A DNA stretch of 64,000 bases from Clostridia bacterium. Lineage in GTDB: Bacteria > Bacillota > Clostridia > Oscillospirales > Acutalibacteraceae. How positions within the stretch are numbered: position 1 is the first letter of the stretch; every line of letters begins with the position of its first letter. Of the stretch, positions 29,714 to 37,953 are shown in pieces. A model generated the notes under the pieces. The model saw nothing but the letters and a program-made list of their open reading frames with translations. It had not been told where the DNA came from and searched no databases. Location: contig JAFYGK010000028.1 of assembly GCA_017543285.1 (NCBI GenBank), forward strand, positions 112,604 to 176,603. The letters run 5' to 3'. The translations under genes were made by a program, and so were the position numbers.

Positions 29714-29742
29714 TTGTATATCTGTCAAACATATGGTATAAT
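29714..29742 (+). promoter_or_regulatory. promoter of the nusB operon
   Basis: TTGTAT (29714-29719), 17 bases, TATAAT (29737-29742) with the extended -10 TGG just before it. Confidence 0.75.
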
Positions 29743-29794
29743 TATCATAATAGATCACGCGGCCTTATCCGCGGTGCTCCGAAAGGAAAACGAT

Positions 29795-30238
29795 ATGAGC
29801 GAAAAAGTAACAAGACGACAGTGGAGAGAGGTCGCTTTTCTCCTGATTTTTGAAAAGCAGTTTATTGACAGCACACTTGATGAGATCATAGAGGACGCGA
29901 AGAGCGTCTATACCGACGACGGCGACGAGCTTTACAGGCTCATCGCTTCACCCGACGAATTTGCTGTGACTCTCGCAAAGGGCGCTTGCGGGAAGCAGGA
30001 GGAAGCCGATGAAATAATCAAAAGAAATCTCAAGGGCTGGACAATAGACCGAATTTCAAAGGTTTCTCTTGCCATACTCAGGATGGCGGTTTATGAAATG
30101 ATGTATATGGACGATATCCCGGTCAATGTCTCCATCAATGAAGCGGTCGAGCTCGCCAAAAAATATGCTGCCGACGACGATTTTGCCTTTATCAACGGAA
30201 CTCTCGGCTCGGTAAGCCGCGATATAAAAGAGCAATGA
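29795..30238 (+). CDS. nusB: transcription antitermination factor NusB
   Basis: Binds boxA RNA with NusE to allow rRNA antitermination. 147 residues, all-helical; VTRRQWREVAFLLIFEKQF at the N-terminus and the C-terminal PVNVSINEAVELAKKYA with FINGTLGSV are diagnostic. ATG 29795 follows GAAAGGA. Its stop overlaps the next start by 4 bases (ATGA), which couples it to the TsaD paralogue. Confidence 0.96.
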   Translation: MSEKVTRRQWREVAFLLIFEKQFIDSTLDEIIEDAKSVYTDDGDELYRLIASPDEFAVTLAKGACGKQEEADEIIKRNLKGWTIDRISKVSLAILRMAVYEMMYMDDIPVNVSINEAVELAKKYAADDDFAFINGTLGSVSRDIKEQ

Positions 30239-31173
30239 GCCTTTTCCTCGGAATTGATACTAGCAATTACACAACCTCCTGCGCTGTTTATAACGACCAA
30301 ACCGATGAAATGGTGATGCGTAAAAACCTTCTCAACGTGAAAAGCGGAGAGGTCGGGCTTCGCCAGAGCGAGGCTGTTTTTCAGCACGTTGTAAATCTCC
30401 CACGTCTGATGGATCAGCTCCCTGTCGACCGAGCTCATATTGCCGCCGTCTGCGCTTCATCAAGACCCAGAAGCGTCGATGGATCGTATATGCCATGCTT
30501 CAATGTGGGAATGGGATCGGCAAAACAGATTGCCCATTGTCTGAATGTGCCTTTTTATGAGCAATCGCACCAGAACGGGCATGTCGCAGCCGCGCTTTAT
30601 TCAGCCGGACAGACCGGGCTGTTTCAAAGGAGCTTTATCGCATTTCATGTTTCGGGAGGGACGACCGAAGCGCTGCTCGTATCACCGGACGACAAAGAAT
30701 TGATAAGGTGCGAGCTTATTGCGCGCTCGCTCGATTTAAAGGCCGGACAGGCCATAGACCGTGTCGGCGTTGCGCTGGGACTTGATTTTCCCTGCGGCGG
30801 GGAATTGGATTTGCTGGCTCGGTCTTCTGTCGCCGGATTCAGAATAAGGCCGGCCTTAAAAGGAAATGACTGCTGCCTTTCCGGCGTTCAGAACAAATGT
30901 GAGCAGATGATAAACGAAGGCTGTCCCAGGGAGGACGTTGCCCTTTACTGCATTCTCTATATCAAAGAAACGCTCAGCCAGATGACCGGGCGGCTTCTTG
31001 ATAAATACGGCGAAATTCCGCTCGTTTTTGCCGGCGGAGTCATGTGCAACTCCATGATCAAAAAAGAGTTCAGCGAAAGGTTCGGCGCATTTTTCGCCCA
31101 GCCGCAGTATTCAAGCGACAACGCTGCCGGAATAGCCTATCTCGGCTTTTTAAAACATAAAAATCGCAGCTGA
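30235..31173 (+). CDS. TsaD/Kae1-family paralogue (M22 peptidase-like)
   Basis: ASKHA-fold protein related to TsaD, the threonylcarbamoyl transferase for tRNA t6A, but shorter (312 residues against about 340) and divergent. It begins FLGIDTSNYTTSCAVY. The metal-binding HxxGH is kept at His112 and His116 (SHQNGHVAA). The usual SGGHT reads SGGTT, and FAGGVMCNSMIKKEF replaces the common GGVAANxxLR block. It is probably not the main TsaD, which should be elsewhere; its own role is unknown. Position between nusB and xseA with 4-base overlap suggests co-translation. Confidence 0.85.
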   Translation: MSLFLGIDTSNYTTSCAVYNDQTDEMVMRKNLLNVKSGEVGLRQSEAVFQHVVNLPRLMDQLPVDRAHIAAVCASSRPRSVDGSYMPCFNVGMGSAKQIAHCLNVPFYEQSHQNGHVAAALYSAGQTGLFQRSFIAFHVSGGTTEALLVSPDDKELIRCELIARSLDLKAGQAIDRVGVALGLDFPCGGELDLLARSSVAGFRIRPALKGNDCCLSGVQNKCEQMINEGCPREDVALYCILYIKETLSQMTGRLLDKYGEIPLVFAGGVMCNSMIKKEFSERFGAFFAQPQYSSDNAAGIAYLGFLKHKNRS

Positions 31174-31208
31174 TTTCAGCCGCAAAATATGGCTTCACGG
31201 AGATCGAT

Positions 31209-32399
31209 ATGTCATCATCCATTCTGACCGTTTCACAGCTCAACTTTCATGTAAAGTCACTCATCGAATCGGATGAGAGACTGAACAGCATAATGGTAAG
31301 AGGCGAAATATCAAATCTGAATAAGCACTACAGCGGACACTATTATTTTTCTCTCAAGGACGGACAAAGCGTTGTCAAATGCGTTATGTTCAGAAGCTCC
31401 GCCTCAAAACTGAGGTTTTCAGCCGAAAACGGTATGGCAGTCATCGTATCGGGCAGAGTTTCCGTATTTGAACGCGACGGACAGTATCAGCTATACGCCG
31501 GCGATATGCAGCCCGACGGGATTGGCTCACTGCAGTTAGCCTACGAGCAATTAAAGGAAAAGCTGAACAAAATGGGTGTATTTGCCCCTGAGCATAAAAG
31601 GTCTCTGCCCCGTTTTCCAAAAAAGGTCGGCGTCATTACCTCACCGACCGGAGCTGCTATAAGGGATATTATGAATGTCCTCGGACGAAGATACCCTTTG
31701 TGCGATATAGTGCTTTGCCCTGTACTTGTTCAGGGCCAGGGCAGCGAGGAACAGCTTATTGCCGCGATGCGCCGTTTCAATGATAAAAAGGCCGCGGATG
31801 TTATCATTATCGGCAGAGGCGGCGGTTCGATAGAGGATCTGTGGTCCTTCAACAGCGAAAGGCTCGCCATGGAGATATACAGATCCGAGATACCTGTTAT
31901 ATCGGCGGTCGGTCACGAAACCGATTTTACCATTTGCGATTTTGCCGCCGATATGCGTGCGCCGACTCCGTCCGCGGCAGCCGAAATAGCCGTACCCGAC
32001 ATACATGAATTGAGAGCCAGAACGGCAAACTACAGCTTCACGCTGGGAAAATATCTCAAGACCTTGATCGACTCAAAGCGCCGTAGGCTCAGCACAGCCG
32101 CCTCATCAAAGGCGCTGACTTCGATGGATACCGTGATAAACATAAAAAGAGAGCGGCTGGATCACAGCGTTTCAAGGCTGTTATCAAATATGCGGTCGGC
32201 CCTTTCCGAAAAAAGCAAAGGGTTTGCTTCATCCACCGCCAAGCTGGACGCTCTCAGCCCTCTCAAGGTTTTGTCAAGGGGTTATTCCATAGCAAAAAAA
32301 CAGGATGCTATTATCAAATCGGTAAATGATGTAATTGCAGGAGAAAAATTTGAACTTGTGCTTTCGGACGGTTCTGTCGAATGCAGCGTCTGCGAGTGA
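31209..32399 (+). CDS. xseA: exodeoxyribonuclease VII large subunit
   Basis: Catalytic subunit of the single-strand exonuclease ExoVII. 396 residues: N-terminal OB-fold (about 5-105, with GEISNLNKHYSGHYYFSLKD), catalytic domain with KKVGVITSPTGAAIRDI and GRGGGSIEDLWSFN, SAVGHETDFTICDFAADMRAPTP (split across a helix), and a C-terminal coiled-coil region that binds XseB. Followed by xseB after 18 bases. Confidence 0.97.
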   Translation: MSSSILTVSQLNFHVKSLIESDERLNSIMVRGEISNLNKHYSGHYYFSLKDGQSVVKCVMFRSSASKLRFSAENGMAVIVSGRVSVFERDGQYQLYAGDMQPDGIGSLQLAYEQLKEKLNKMGVFAPEHKRSLPRFPKKVGVITSPTGAAIRDIMNVLGRRYPLCDIVLCPVLVQGQGSEEQLIAAMRRFNDKKAADVIIIGRGGGSIEDLWSFNSERLAMEIYRSEIPVISAVGHETDFTICDFAADMRAPTPSAAAEIAVPDIHELRARTANYSFTLGKYLKTLIDSKRRRLSTAASSKALTSMDTVINIKRERLDHSVSRLLSNMRSALSEKSKGFASSTAKLDALSPLKVLSRGYSIAKKQDAIIKSVNDVIAGEKFELVLSDGSVECSVCE

Positions 32400-32417
32400 T
32401 TTTTACGGAGAATTATT

Positions 32418-32624
32418 ATGAATAACGAAAACATCGATCAGGAAAAATCATTTGAAAAATCAATGACCCGTCTTGAGGAAATAGTTTCGCTTCTGGAAAA
32501 GGGCGACGTTACTCTGGAGGAATCGGTCAGGCTGTTTGAAGAAGGTACGAGTCTCGCGGCAGGCTGCAAAAAGATGCTTGATGAGGCTGAACAGAAAATC
32601 GAAAACCTGTCTCTTTCAGAATGA
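32418..32624 (+). CDS. xseB: exodeoxyribonuclease VII small subunit
   Basis: Small helical subunit that decorates XseA. 68 residues with the family core FEKSMTRLEEIVSLLEKGD followed by LEESVRLFEEG and a helical tail. ACGGAG lies before the ATG. Directly after xseA, and its stop overlaps an in-frame ATG of the ispA frame. Confidence 0.96.
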   Translation: MNNENIDQEKSFEKSMTRLEEIVSLLEKGDVTLEESVRLFEEGTSLAAGCKKMLDEAEQKIENLSLSE

Positions 32625-32653
32625 TTCCTACTTTTGCTGCGACGGAGAACGCC

Positions 32654-33535
32654 ATGTCTATCAATGAAACACTGAAAAAATATTCCGAAATTACAGAAGG
32701 CGCGCTTGACAGACTTCTTCCCGAAGACGATTATTGCGGCTTCGGCATTGTCAATGAAGCCATGAGGTACAGTCTTATGTCCGGCGGCAAACGCATAAGA
32801 CCTTTTCTTGTGCTGGAAATCTGCAGGGTCTGCGGAGGCGACATCTCACGGGCCGTAGAATTTGCCTGCGCGCTGGAGATGGTACATACCTATTCGCTGA
32901 TACATGACGATTTGCCCTGCATGGATAATGACGACATGCGCAGAGGAAAGCCGAGCTGCCACATCAGATTCGGCGAGGATATCGCTTTGCTCGCCGGAGA
33001 CGCCCTGCTTACAAAATCGTTCGGCGTCGCGGCGCAGAGCAAATGCCCGAACGAGGGAATTGTCAGAGCAGTTTCCGTGCTGTCGCGTTTTGCGGGCGAG
33101 AGCGGTATGATAGGCGGTCAGATGGTCGACTTGCAGACCGAAGGAAAAAAGGTCAGTGAAAAAACGCTGTATTCCATGATAGCCGGCAAAACCTGCGCGC
33201 TGTTCAGGGCCGCAGCGGCTTTGGGGTGTATCGCCGCGGGCGTCTATGAGGGAGAAACCTTCAACCGGTTTGACGAGTTCGCTCTCAATTTCGGGATGGC
33301 CTTCCAGATAGTGGACGATATTCTCGACGTCGTCGGAGACAGCAAGATCCTCGGCAAAAATACGGGAAGCGACCAAAACAACGAAAAGTCCAATTTCGTT
33401 ACCGTGCTCGGTCCGGAAATGGCAAAACAGATGGCAGCCGAGCACAATGACAAGGCCGTTGACGTCCTGAAAAAAATAGACGGGACAGACGTTATCGTGC
33501 AGCTTTGCGATTATCTCATCAGCAGAACATTCTGA
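32654..33535 (+). CDS. ispA: polyprenyl diphosphate synthase (farnesyl-type)
   Basis: Head-to-tail condensation of IPP with DMAPP/GPP to farnesyl (or geranylgeranyl) diphosphate, feeding undecaprenyl and quinone precursors. 293 residues from ATG 32654, which has GGAG at normal spacing; an ATG at 32621 overlapping the xseB stop is an alternative that adds 11 residues. First Asp-rich motif HDDLPCMDNDDMRRGKPS near residue 83, with the two-residue insertion typical of bacterial FPP synthases; second DDILDVVGD near 220. Chain length cannot be fixed from sequence. Neighbour of dxs, the first enzyme of the MEP pathway. Confidence 0.95.
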   Translation: MSINETLKKYSEITEGALDRLLPEDDYCGFGIVNEAMRYSLMSGGKRIRPFLVLEICRVCGGDISRAVEFACALEMVHTYSLIHDDLPCMDNDDMRRGKPSCHIRFGEDIALLAGDALLTKSFGVAAQSKCPNEGIVRAVSVLSRFAGESGMIGGQMVDLQTEGKKVSEKTLYSMIAGKTCALFRAAAALGCIAAGVYEGETFNRFDEFALNFGMAFQIVDDILDVVGDSKILGKNTGSDQNNEKSNFVTVLGPEMAKQMAAEHNDKAVDVLKKIDGTDVIVQLCDYLISRTF

Positions 33536-33847
33536 CCGGAAACTGAATCAGTATTCTTTTTTTGCATATTCACGTTTTTGCCTTCCAATATTATCCTTTT
33601 CGTTATTTTTTATATTTTGTTTTGTTATTAATCTTTCTTTATGCGGCACTAATTCGGTATTTTTTGGTGCCGCTTCTGTTTTTCGATAATATTCAGCTTC
33701 TGCATATGCACTTTGAGGAAAGAATATGCAAAATAATATAAAAATTTCGGCCGTAAATCTTGATTTTATACATCCGTAATGATATAATCAAATCAGCGCA
33801 TCAGCAATTTTTTTCAGTTCGTTCAGTAAGAATCGAGGTGGGCGTAT
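33536..33847. other. 312-base intergenic region between ispA and dxs
   Basis: AT-rich gap. It holds a weak hairpin (GCGGCAC at 33643-33649 with GTGCCGC at 33667-33673, 17-base loop containing six T) that could end the ispA transcript, then a good promoter near 33760-33788. No additional ORF with a ribosome binding site was seen. Confidence 0.6.
33760..33788 (+). promoter_or_regulatory. promoter of dxs
   Basis: TTGATT (33760-33765), 17 bases, TATAAT (33783-33788) with the extended -10 TGA. Expected transcription start about 50 bases before the dxs start. Confidence 0.8.
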
Positions 33848-35722
33848 TTGCCGGATTTTGAAATTCTGGATAAAATTGGATCGCCCAGGGATCTAAAGGA
33901 CCTTAATTATAATCAGCTTGATGTACTTTGTTCGGAGATAAGGACAAAGCTTATAGATACAGTTTCAAAAAACGGAGGACATCTCTCCTCAAATCTTGGC
34001 GCCGTCGAGCTCACGGTAGCTCTTCACAAGGTTTTTAATACCCCCGATGATCAGATAGTCTGGGACGTCAGCCACCAGTGCTACGCCCATAAAATGCTTA
34101 CGGGACGGTTTGATTCGTTCGACACGATCCGGCAGGAGGGCGGCATTTCCGGATTCACCAAAATAAGCGAGAGCGAATATGACAGCTTCGGAGCCGGTCA
34201 CGCCAGCACATCCATTTCAGCGGCTCTCGGTCTGGCAAAGGCGAAAACCATTCAGGGCAAAAAGGATTTCACCATTGCCGTTATCGGTGACGGTTCTCTT
34301 ACCGGCGGTCTTGCTTATGAGGCGCTGAACAACGCGGGCAGAGGAAGGGACAGGCTGATTATTGTTTTAAATGACAATAAAATGTCCATAAGCCGTAATG
34401 TCGGCGCCGTTGCGAGGCACCTTGCAATAACGCGCTCAAAGCCTTTGTATTTCAGGATAAAAAACGGCATAGAACGGTTTATCATGAAGATACCGAAAAT
34501 AGGCAAGGGCGCGACAAGAAGGATAATTAAGCTAAAGGCACTTATCAAAAGCGTTTTGTATAACAACACGCTTTTTGAAAATATGGGCTTTGCCTATCTC
34601 GGACCTATCGACGGCCATGATATGAAAACCCTCTGTCAGCTGCTCGAATCCAGTAAGACGATGTCCAGACCGGTCGTCCTGCATGTCTGTACCGTAAAGG
34701 GCAAGGGCTACAGCTTTGCCGAGGAAAATCCCGACAAATACCACGGCATATCGGGTTTTAACAAGGAAACCGGCGAGGTCAGCGGCTCATGCAGCCGCTA
34801 CGCAAAGGCTTTTGGCGAAACCCTCTGTGATATTGCCGAAAGCAACGATAAGATCTGCGCTATAACGGCAGCCATGAAGCCGGGGACCGGTCTGACCGAA
34901 TTTGCTGAAAAATACCGCGGCAGGTTCTTTGACGTCGGAATCGCCGAATCTCATGCGGCTACTTTTGCGGCAGGACTTGCCAGAAACGGCATGATACCGG
35001 TTTTCGCCGTCTATTCAACCTTTGCCCAGCGAAGCTACGACCAGATACTGCACGACTGCGCAATACAGAATCTGCATGTGATTTTCTGCATAGACCATGC
35101 CGGAATCGTCGGCAGCGACGGCGAGACCCATCAGGGAATTTTCGACGCGGCGTTTTTAAACTCAATCCCCAATATAACCATTTATACTCCCGCGACGGTT
35201 TCCGATCTTCGCATGAGCATTTATAAGGCTGTTGACGATACGGAGGGAGTAGCTGTTGTCCGATACCCATGCGGAAATTATAATTCAGACGCAAGGACAT
35301 CGTATGAATACTGCGACTGTGAAATATCGGGCAAAGCTGCGCCGACGGCGATTGTCAGTTACGGAAGGGTCTCGATAAACGCTGTTAATGCAGCGTCTTC
35401 TCTGAAAAGGGATAATATCCCTTGCTTTGCTATCAAGCTAAATCGTATCAAGCCTGTTCCGGAGGAAGCTGTTCAGGCGGCAATCGGATGCAAGGATGTT
35501 TTCTTCTTTGAAGAAGGTATCAAGGCCGGCGGAATAGGGGAGCATTTCCTGGCCCTGCTCACCGAGCGGGGCTTTGAGGGAAAATATCATCTTACCGGCG
35601 TCGGCGATGAATTTGTTCAGCACAGCACAATAGAAAGTGCGATCAAAAAGTATAATCTTGACGAACGGTCGATGACTGCTATTGTTAAAACAGGTATGAA
35701 TGACCGTAATAAGCAGGGATAA
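33848..35722 (+). CDS. dxs: 1-deoxy-D-xylulose-5-phosphate synthase
   Basis: Thiamine-diphosphate enzyme condensing pyruvate and glyceraldehyde 3-phosphate, first step of the MEP isoprenoid pathway. 624 residues. TTG start with GAGGTG 7 bases upstream. GDGSLTGGLAYEALNN then NDNKMSISRNVG form the ThDP-binding motif (about 148-180). The transketolase pyrimidine domain has GIAESHAATFAAGLA. The usual DRAG motif reads DHAG (His417) and the usual RYPRG reads RYPCG (Cys475); these are departures at positions near the substrate site. Followed immediately by tlyA. Confidence 0.94.
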   Translation: MPDFEILDKIGSPRDLKDLNYNQLDVLCSEIRTKLIDTVSKNGGHLSSNLGAVELTVALHKVFNTPDDQIVWDVSHQCYAHKMLTGRFDSFDTIRQEGGISGFTKISESEYDSFGAGHASTSISAALGLAKAKTIQGKKDFTIAVIGDGSLTGGLAYEALNNAGRGRDRLIIVLNDNKMSISRNVGAVARHLAITRSKPLYFRIKNGIERFIMKIPKIGKGATRRIIKLKALIKSVLYNNTLFENMGFAYLGPIDGHDMKTLCQLLESSKTMSRPVVLHVCTVKGKGYSFAEENPDKYHGISGFNKETGEVSGSCSRYAKAFGETLCDIAESNDKICAITAAMKPGTGLTEFAEKYRGRFFDVGIAESHAATFAAGLARNGMIPVFAVYSTFAQRSYDQILHDCAIQNLHVIFCIDHAGIVGSDGETHQGIFDAAFLNSIPNITIYTPATVSDLRMSIYKAVDDTEGVAVVRYPCGNYNSDARTSYEYCDCEISGKAAPTAIVSYGRVSINAVNAASSLKRDNIPCFAIKLNRIKPVPEEAVQAAIGCKDVFFFEEGIKAGGIGEHFLALLTERGFEGKYHLTGVGDEFVQHSTIESAIKKYNLDERSMTAIVKTGMNDRNKQG

Positions 35723-35723
35723 A

Positions 35724-36533
35724 ATGACTGAAAAAAAGCGTTTGGACATATATCTGACCGAAAACGGCTTTGCGCAGAGCCGTGAGCGCGCCAAATCTCT
35801 GATAATGGCAGGCGTTGTTTACATCGATAACCAAAAGGCGGATAAACCCGGGATGAATGTTCCGCCCTGTGCAAATGTCGAGGTTCGCAGCAACGATAAT
35901 CCCTATGTTAGCCGCGGAGGACTGAAGCTCGCAAAGGCCGTGAAACAATTCGGGCTGAGTTTTAAGGATAAAGTCTGTATGGATATCGGCGCGTCAACAG
36001 GGGGGTTTACCGATTGTATGCTGCAAAACGGCGCGAAAAGGGTGTATTGCGTAGACGTAGGATATGGCCAGCTTGATTATAAGCTGAGAAACGATGAGCG
36101 CGTTATCAACATGGAACGCACAAATATCAGAAATGTTCTGCCGGAGGATATAGGCGAGTCGCTGGATTTTGCCAGCGTGGACGTTTCTTTCATCTCTCTG
36201 AAGCTTGTATTGCCTGTGGCCCGCAGCCTGCTGCGCGACAGCGGCGAAATGGTATGCCTTATCAAGCCTCAATTTGAAGCCGGGAGAGAAAAGGTCGGCA
36301 AGAACGGCGTGGTCAGAGACAAAAGCGTACACCTCGAGGTCATAGAAAAAGTGTCGCAGTTTACTCTCGACATCGGTTTTGATATTATTGATTACAGCTT
36401 TTCGCCTATAAAGGGACCGCAGGGAAACATAGAATACCTTATGTACATCAAAAAAACCGACGCAGCGGCAAGCGTTTTGTCCGGTGTGCAGCCTGCTGAG
36501 CTTGTTAAAGCGTCGCATTCCGAACTGGATTAG
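35724..36533 (+). CDS. tlyA: TlyA-family rRNA 2'-O-methyltransferase
   Basis: S4-domain plus FtsJ-like SAM methyltransferase that modifies 16S/23S rRNA in known members (also called hemolysin A). 269 residues from ATG 35724, one base after the dxs stop. The N-terminal S4 domain (RLDIYLTENGFAQSRERAK) is followed by the SAM motif CMDIGASTGGFTDCML (about 90) and LIKPQFEAGREKVGKNG (catalytic Lys region). Order dxs-tlyA-nadK-argR-recN is the normal clostridial/bacillar one. Confidence 0.95.
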   Translation: MTEKKRLDIYLTENGFAQSRERAKSLIMAGVVYIDNQKADKPGMNVPPCANVEVRSNDNPYVSRGGLKLAKAVKQFGLSFKDKVCMDIGASTGGFTDCMLQNGAKRVYCVDVGYGQLDYKLRNDERVINMERTNIRNVLPEDIGESLDFASVDVSFISLKLVLPVARSLLRDSGEMVCLIKPQFEAGREKVGKNGVVRDKSVHLEVIEKVSQFTLDIGFDIIDYSFSPIKGPQGNIEYLMYIKKTDAAASVLSGVQPAELVKASHSELD

Positions 36534-36540
36534 CACACTT

Positions 36541-37377
36541 ATGAAGATTGCAATAATACCCAATGAAAATAAGCAGGATTATATCGAGAACACGTCGTTG
36601 GTCTGCGCCAGGCTTTTGTCGCTCGGCCATCATATCGTTTTGCCGCAAAAACTCAGGATGGGCATTTCTTTCGATGAGTCGGAATATGCCGATACCCGCG
36701 ACATTTTCAGAGAGTGCGATATGATAATCGCCGTCGGAGGCGACGGGACCATAATGCACAAGGCAAAAGCCGCAGCGCAATTCGGCAAACCGGTTCTCGG
36801 CATAAACGCCGGCCGTCTCGGGTATCTCGCCGGGCTTGAAATGTCCGAGCTTGATGAGCTGAAATATCTTTGCACCGATCATTTTAAAACGGAAAAACGC
36901 ATGATGCTCAGAGTGGCCCTTGAGAACGGCAAGAGCTTTCACGCAGTTAACGACTGCGTCGTCTACAGGGGCGCCTCCGGAAGAATGGCGGATTTTGTCA
37001 TAACGGCTGAAGGCCACAGGGTAATAAAATGCCGCGCGGACGGAATTATCGCCGCTACACCGACCGGTTCCACAGGTTATTCTCTGTCGGCAGGAGGGCC
37101 GATAATCGACCCCAGCACCGAATGCATCATGATTACTCCCATCTGCGCACATTCTTTAAGCAGCAGACCGGTGCTTTTCGGCGCCGATACCCGCCTTATA
37201 ATAACAATACCCGAAAGCTCGTCCGAAAACGGTGTGCTCACCATCGACGGCGAAACGATCGCGCCTGTCGAAAGGATGTCGGGCGTCTCGATCGAACGGT
37301 CGGACAAATTTGCTTATATAATGAGGAAAAGCAATATTTCCTTTTATAAAACGCTTCAATCGAAGCTGAATATATAA
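36541..37377 (+). CDS. nadK: NAD kinase
   Basis: Phosphorylates NAD to NADP. 278 residues from ATG 36541. GGDGT motif (IAVGGDGTIMHKAK, about 63-76), NAGRLGYLAGLE and the glycine-rich ATPTGSTGYSLSAGGPI (about 180-196) are diagnostic. No strong Shine-Dalgarno precedes this ATG; an upstream in-frame start at 36484 lies inside tlyA and adds a non-conserved extension. Confidence 0.95.
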   Translation: MKIAIIPNENKQDYIENTSLVCARLLSLGHHIVLPQKLRMGISFDESEYADTRDIFRECDMIIAVGGDGTIMHKAKAAAQFGKPVLGINAGRLGYLAGLEMSELDELKYLCTDHFKTEKRMMLRVALENGKSFHAVNDCVVYRGASGRMADFVITAEGHRVIKCRADGIIAATPTGSTGYSLSAGGPIIDPSTECIMITPICAHSLSSRPVLFGADTRLIITIPESSSENGVLTIDGETIAPVERMSGVSIERSDKFAYIMRKSNISFYKTLQSKLNI

Positions 37378-37441
37378 ACTGTTTTAAACATGGATATGAT
37401 TCATAAAAGCAATACCCTGAAAAGAAAGGACCGGTCACACA

Positions 37442-37894
37442 ATGAAAACCCGCAGACAGGCTAAAATCCTTGAACTAATTATGATGCAGCCCATCGAGAC
37501 CCAGGAGGAAATGCTTATCCGTTTAAGAGAGTGCGGATTTGATGTTACCCAGGCAACCGTTTCAAGGGATATCAAAGAACTCCGCCTGGTCAAAACTCTG
37601 ACTTCGGACGGAAAATACCACTATTCGGTAGGGCACAGCGATCTCAACTCAATGGCGTCCAAATTCCATACGATATTTACCGATTCGGTGCTGTCGGTAG
37701 ATTACGCGCTCAACACTATAGTCGTAAAATGCTTTCCGGGTATGGCTCAGGCGGCATGCGCCGCTCTCGATTCCATCCAATGGGACGGCGTTGTCGGCAC
37801 GCTTGCAGGAGACGACACAATCTTCATTATTACGAGATCGGAAAGCCACTCGGTACAGCTTACAACCGATCTTAAAAAGATTATCGGCAGGTAG
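37442..37894 (+). CDS. argR: arginine repressor ArgR/AhrC
   Basis: Arginine-dependent repressor/activator of arginine metabolism. 150 residues: N-terminal winged helix (IETQEEMLIRLRECGF then VTQATVSRDIKELRLVK), C-terminal hexamerisation domain with the arginine-binding GTLAGDDTIFII. AAAGGA lies 11-16 bases before the ATG. Its place upstream of recN is conserved in Bacillota and does not itself imply arginine control of recN. Confidence 0.96.
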   Translation: MKTRRQAKILELIMMQPIETQEEMLIRLRECGFDVTQATVSRDIKELRLVKTLTSDGKYHYSVGHSDLNSMASKFHTIFTDSVLSVDYALNTIVVKCFPGMAQAACAALDSIQWDGVVGTLAGDDTIFIITRSESHSVQLTTDLKKIIGR

Positions 37895-37953
37895 TTTTAT
37901 CCCGAAGCATTATGAACTTGGGCGGATTGCATCCGCCTGCGAGGTTTTTAAAT

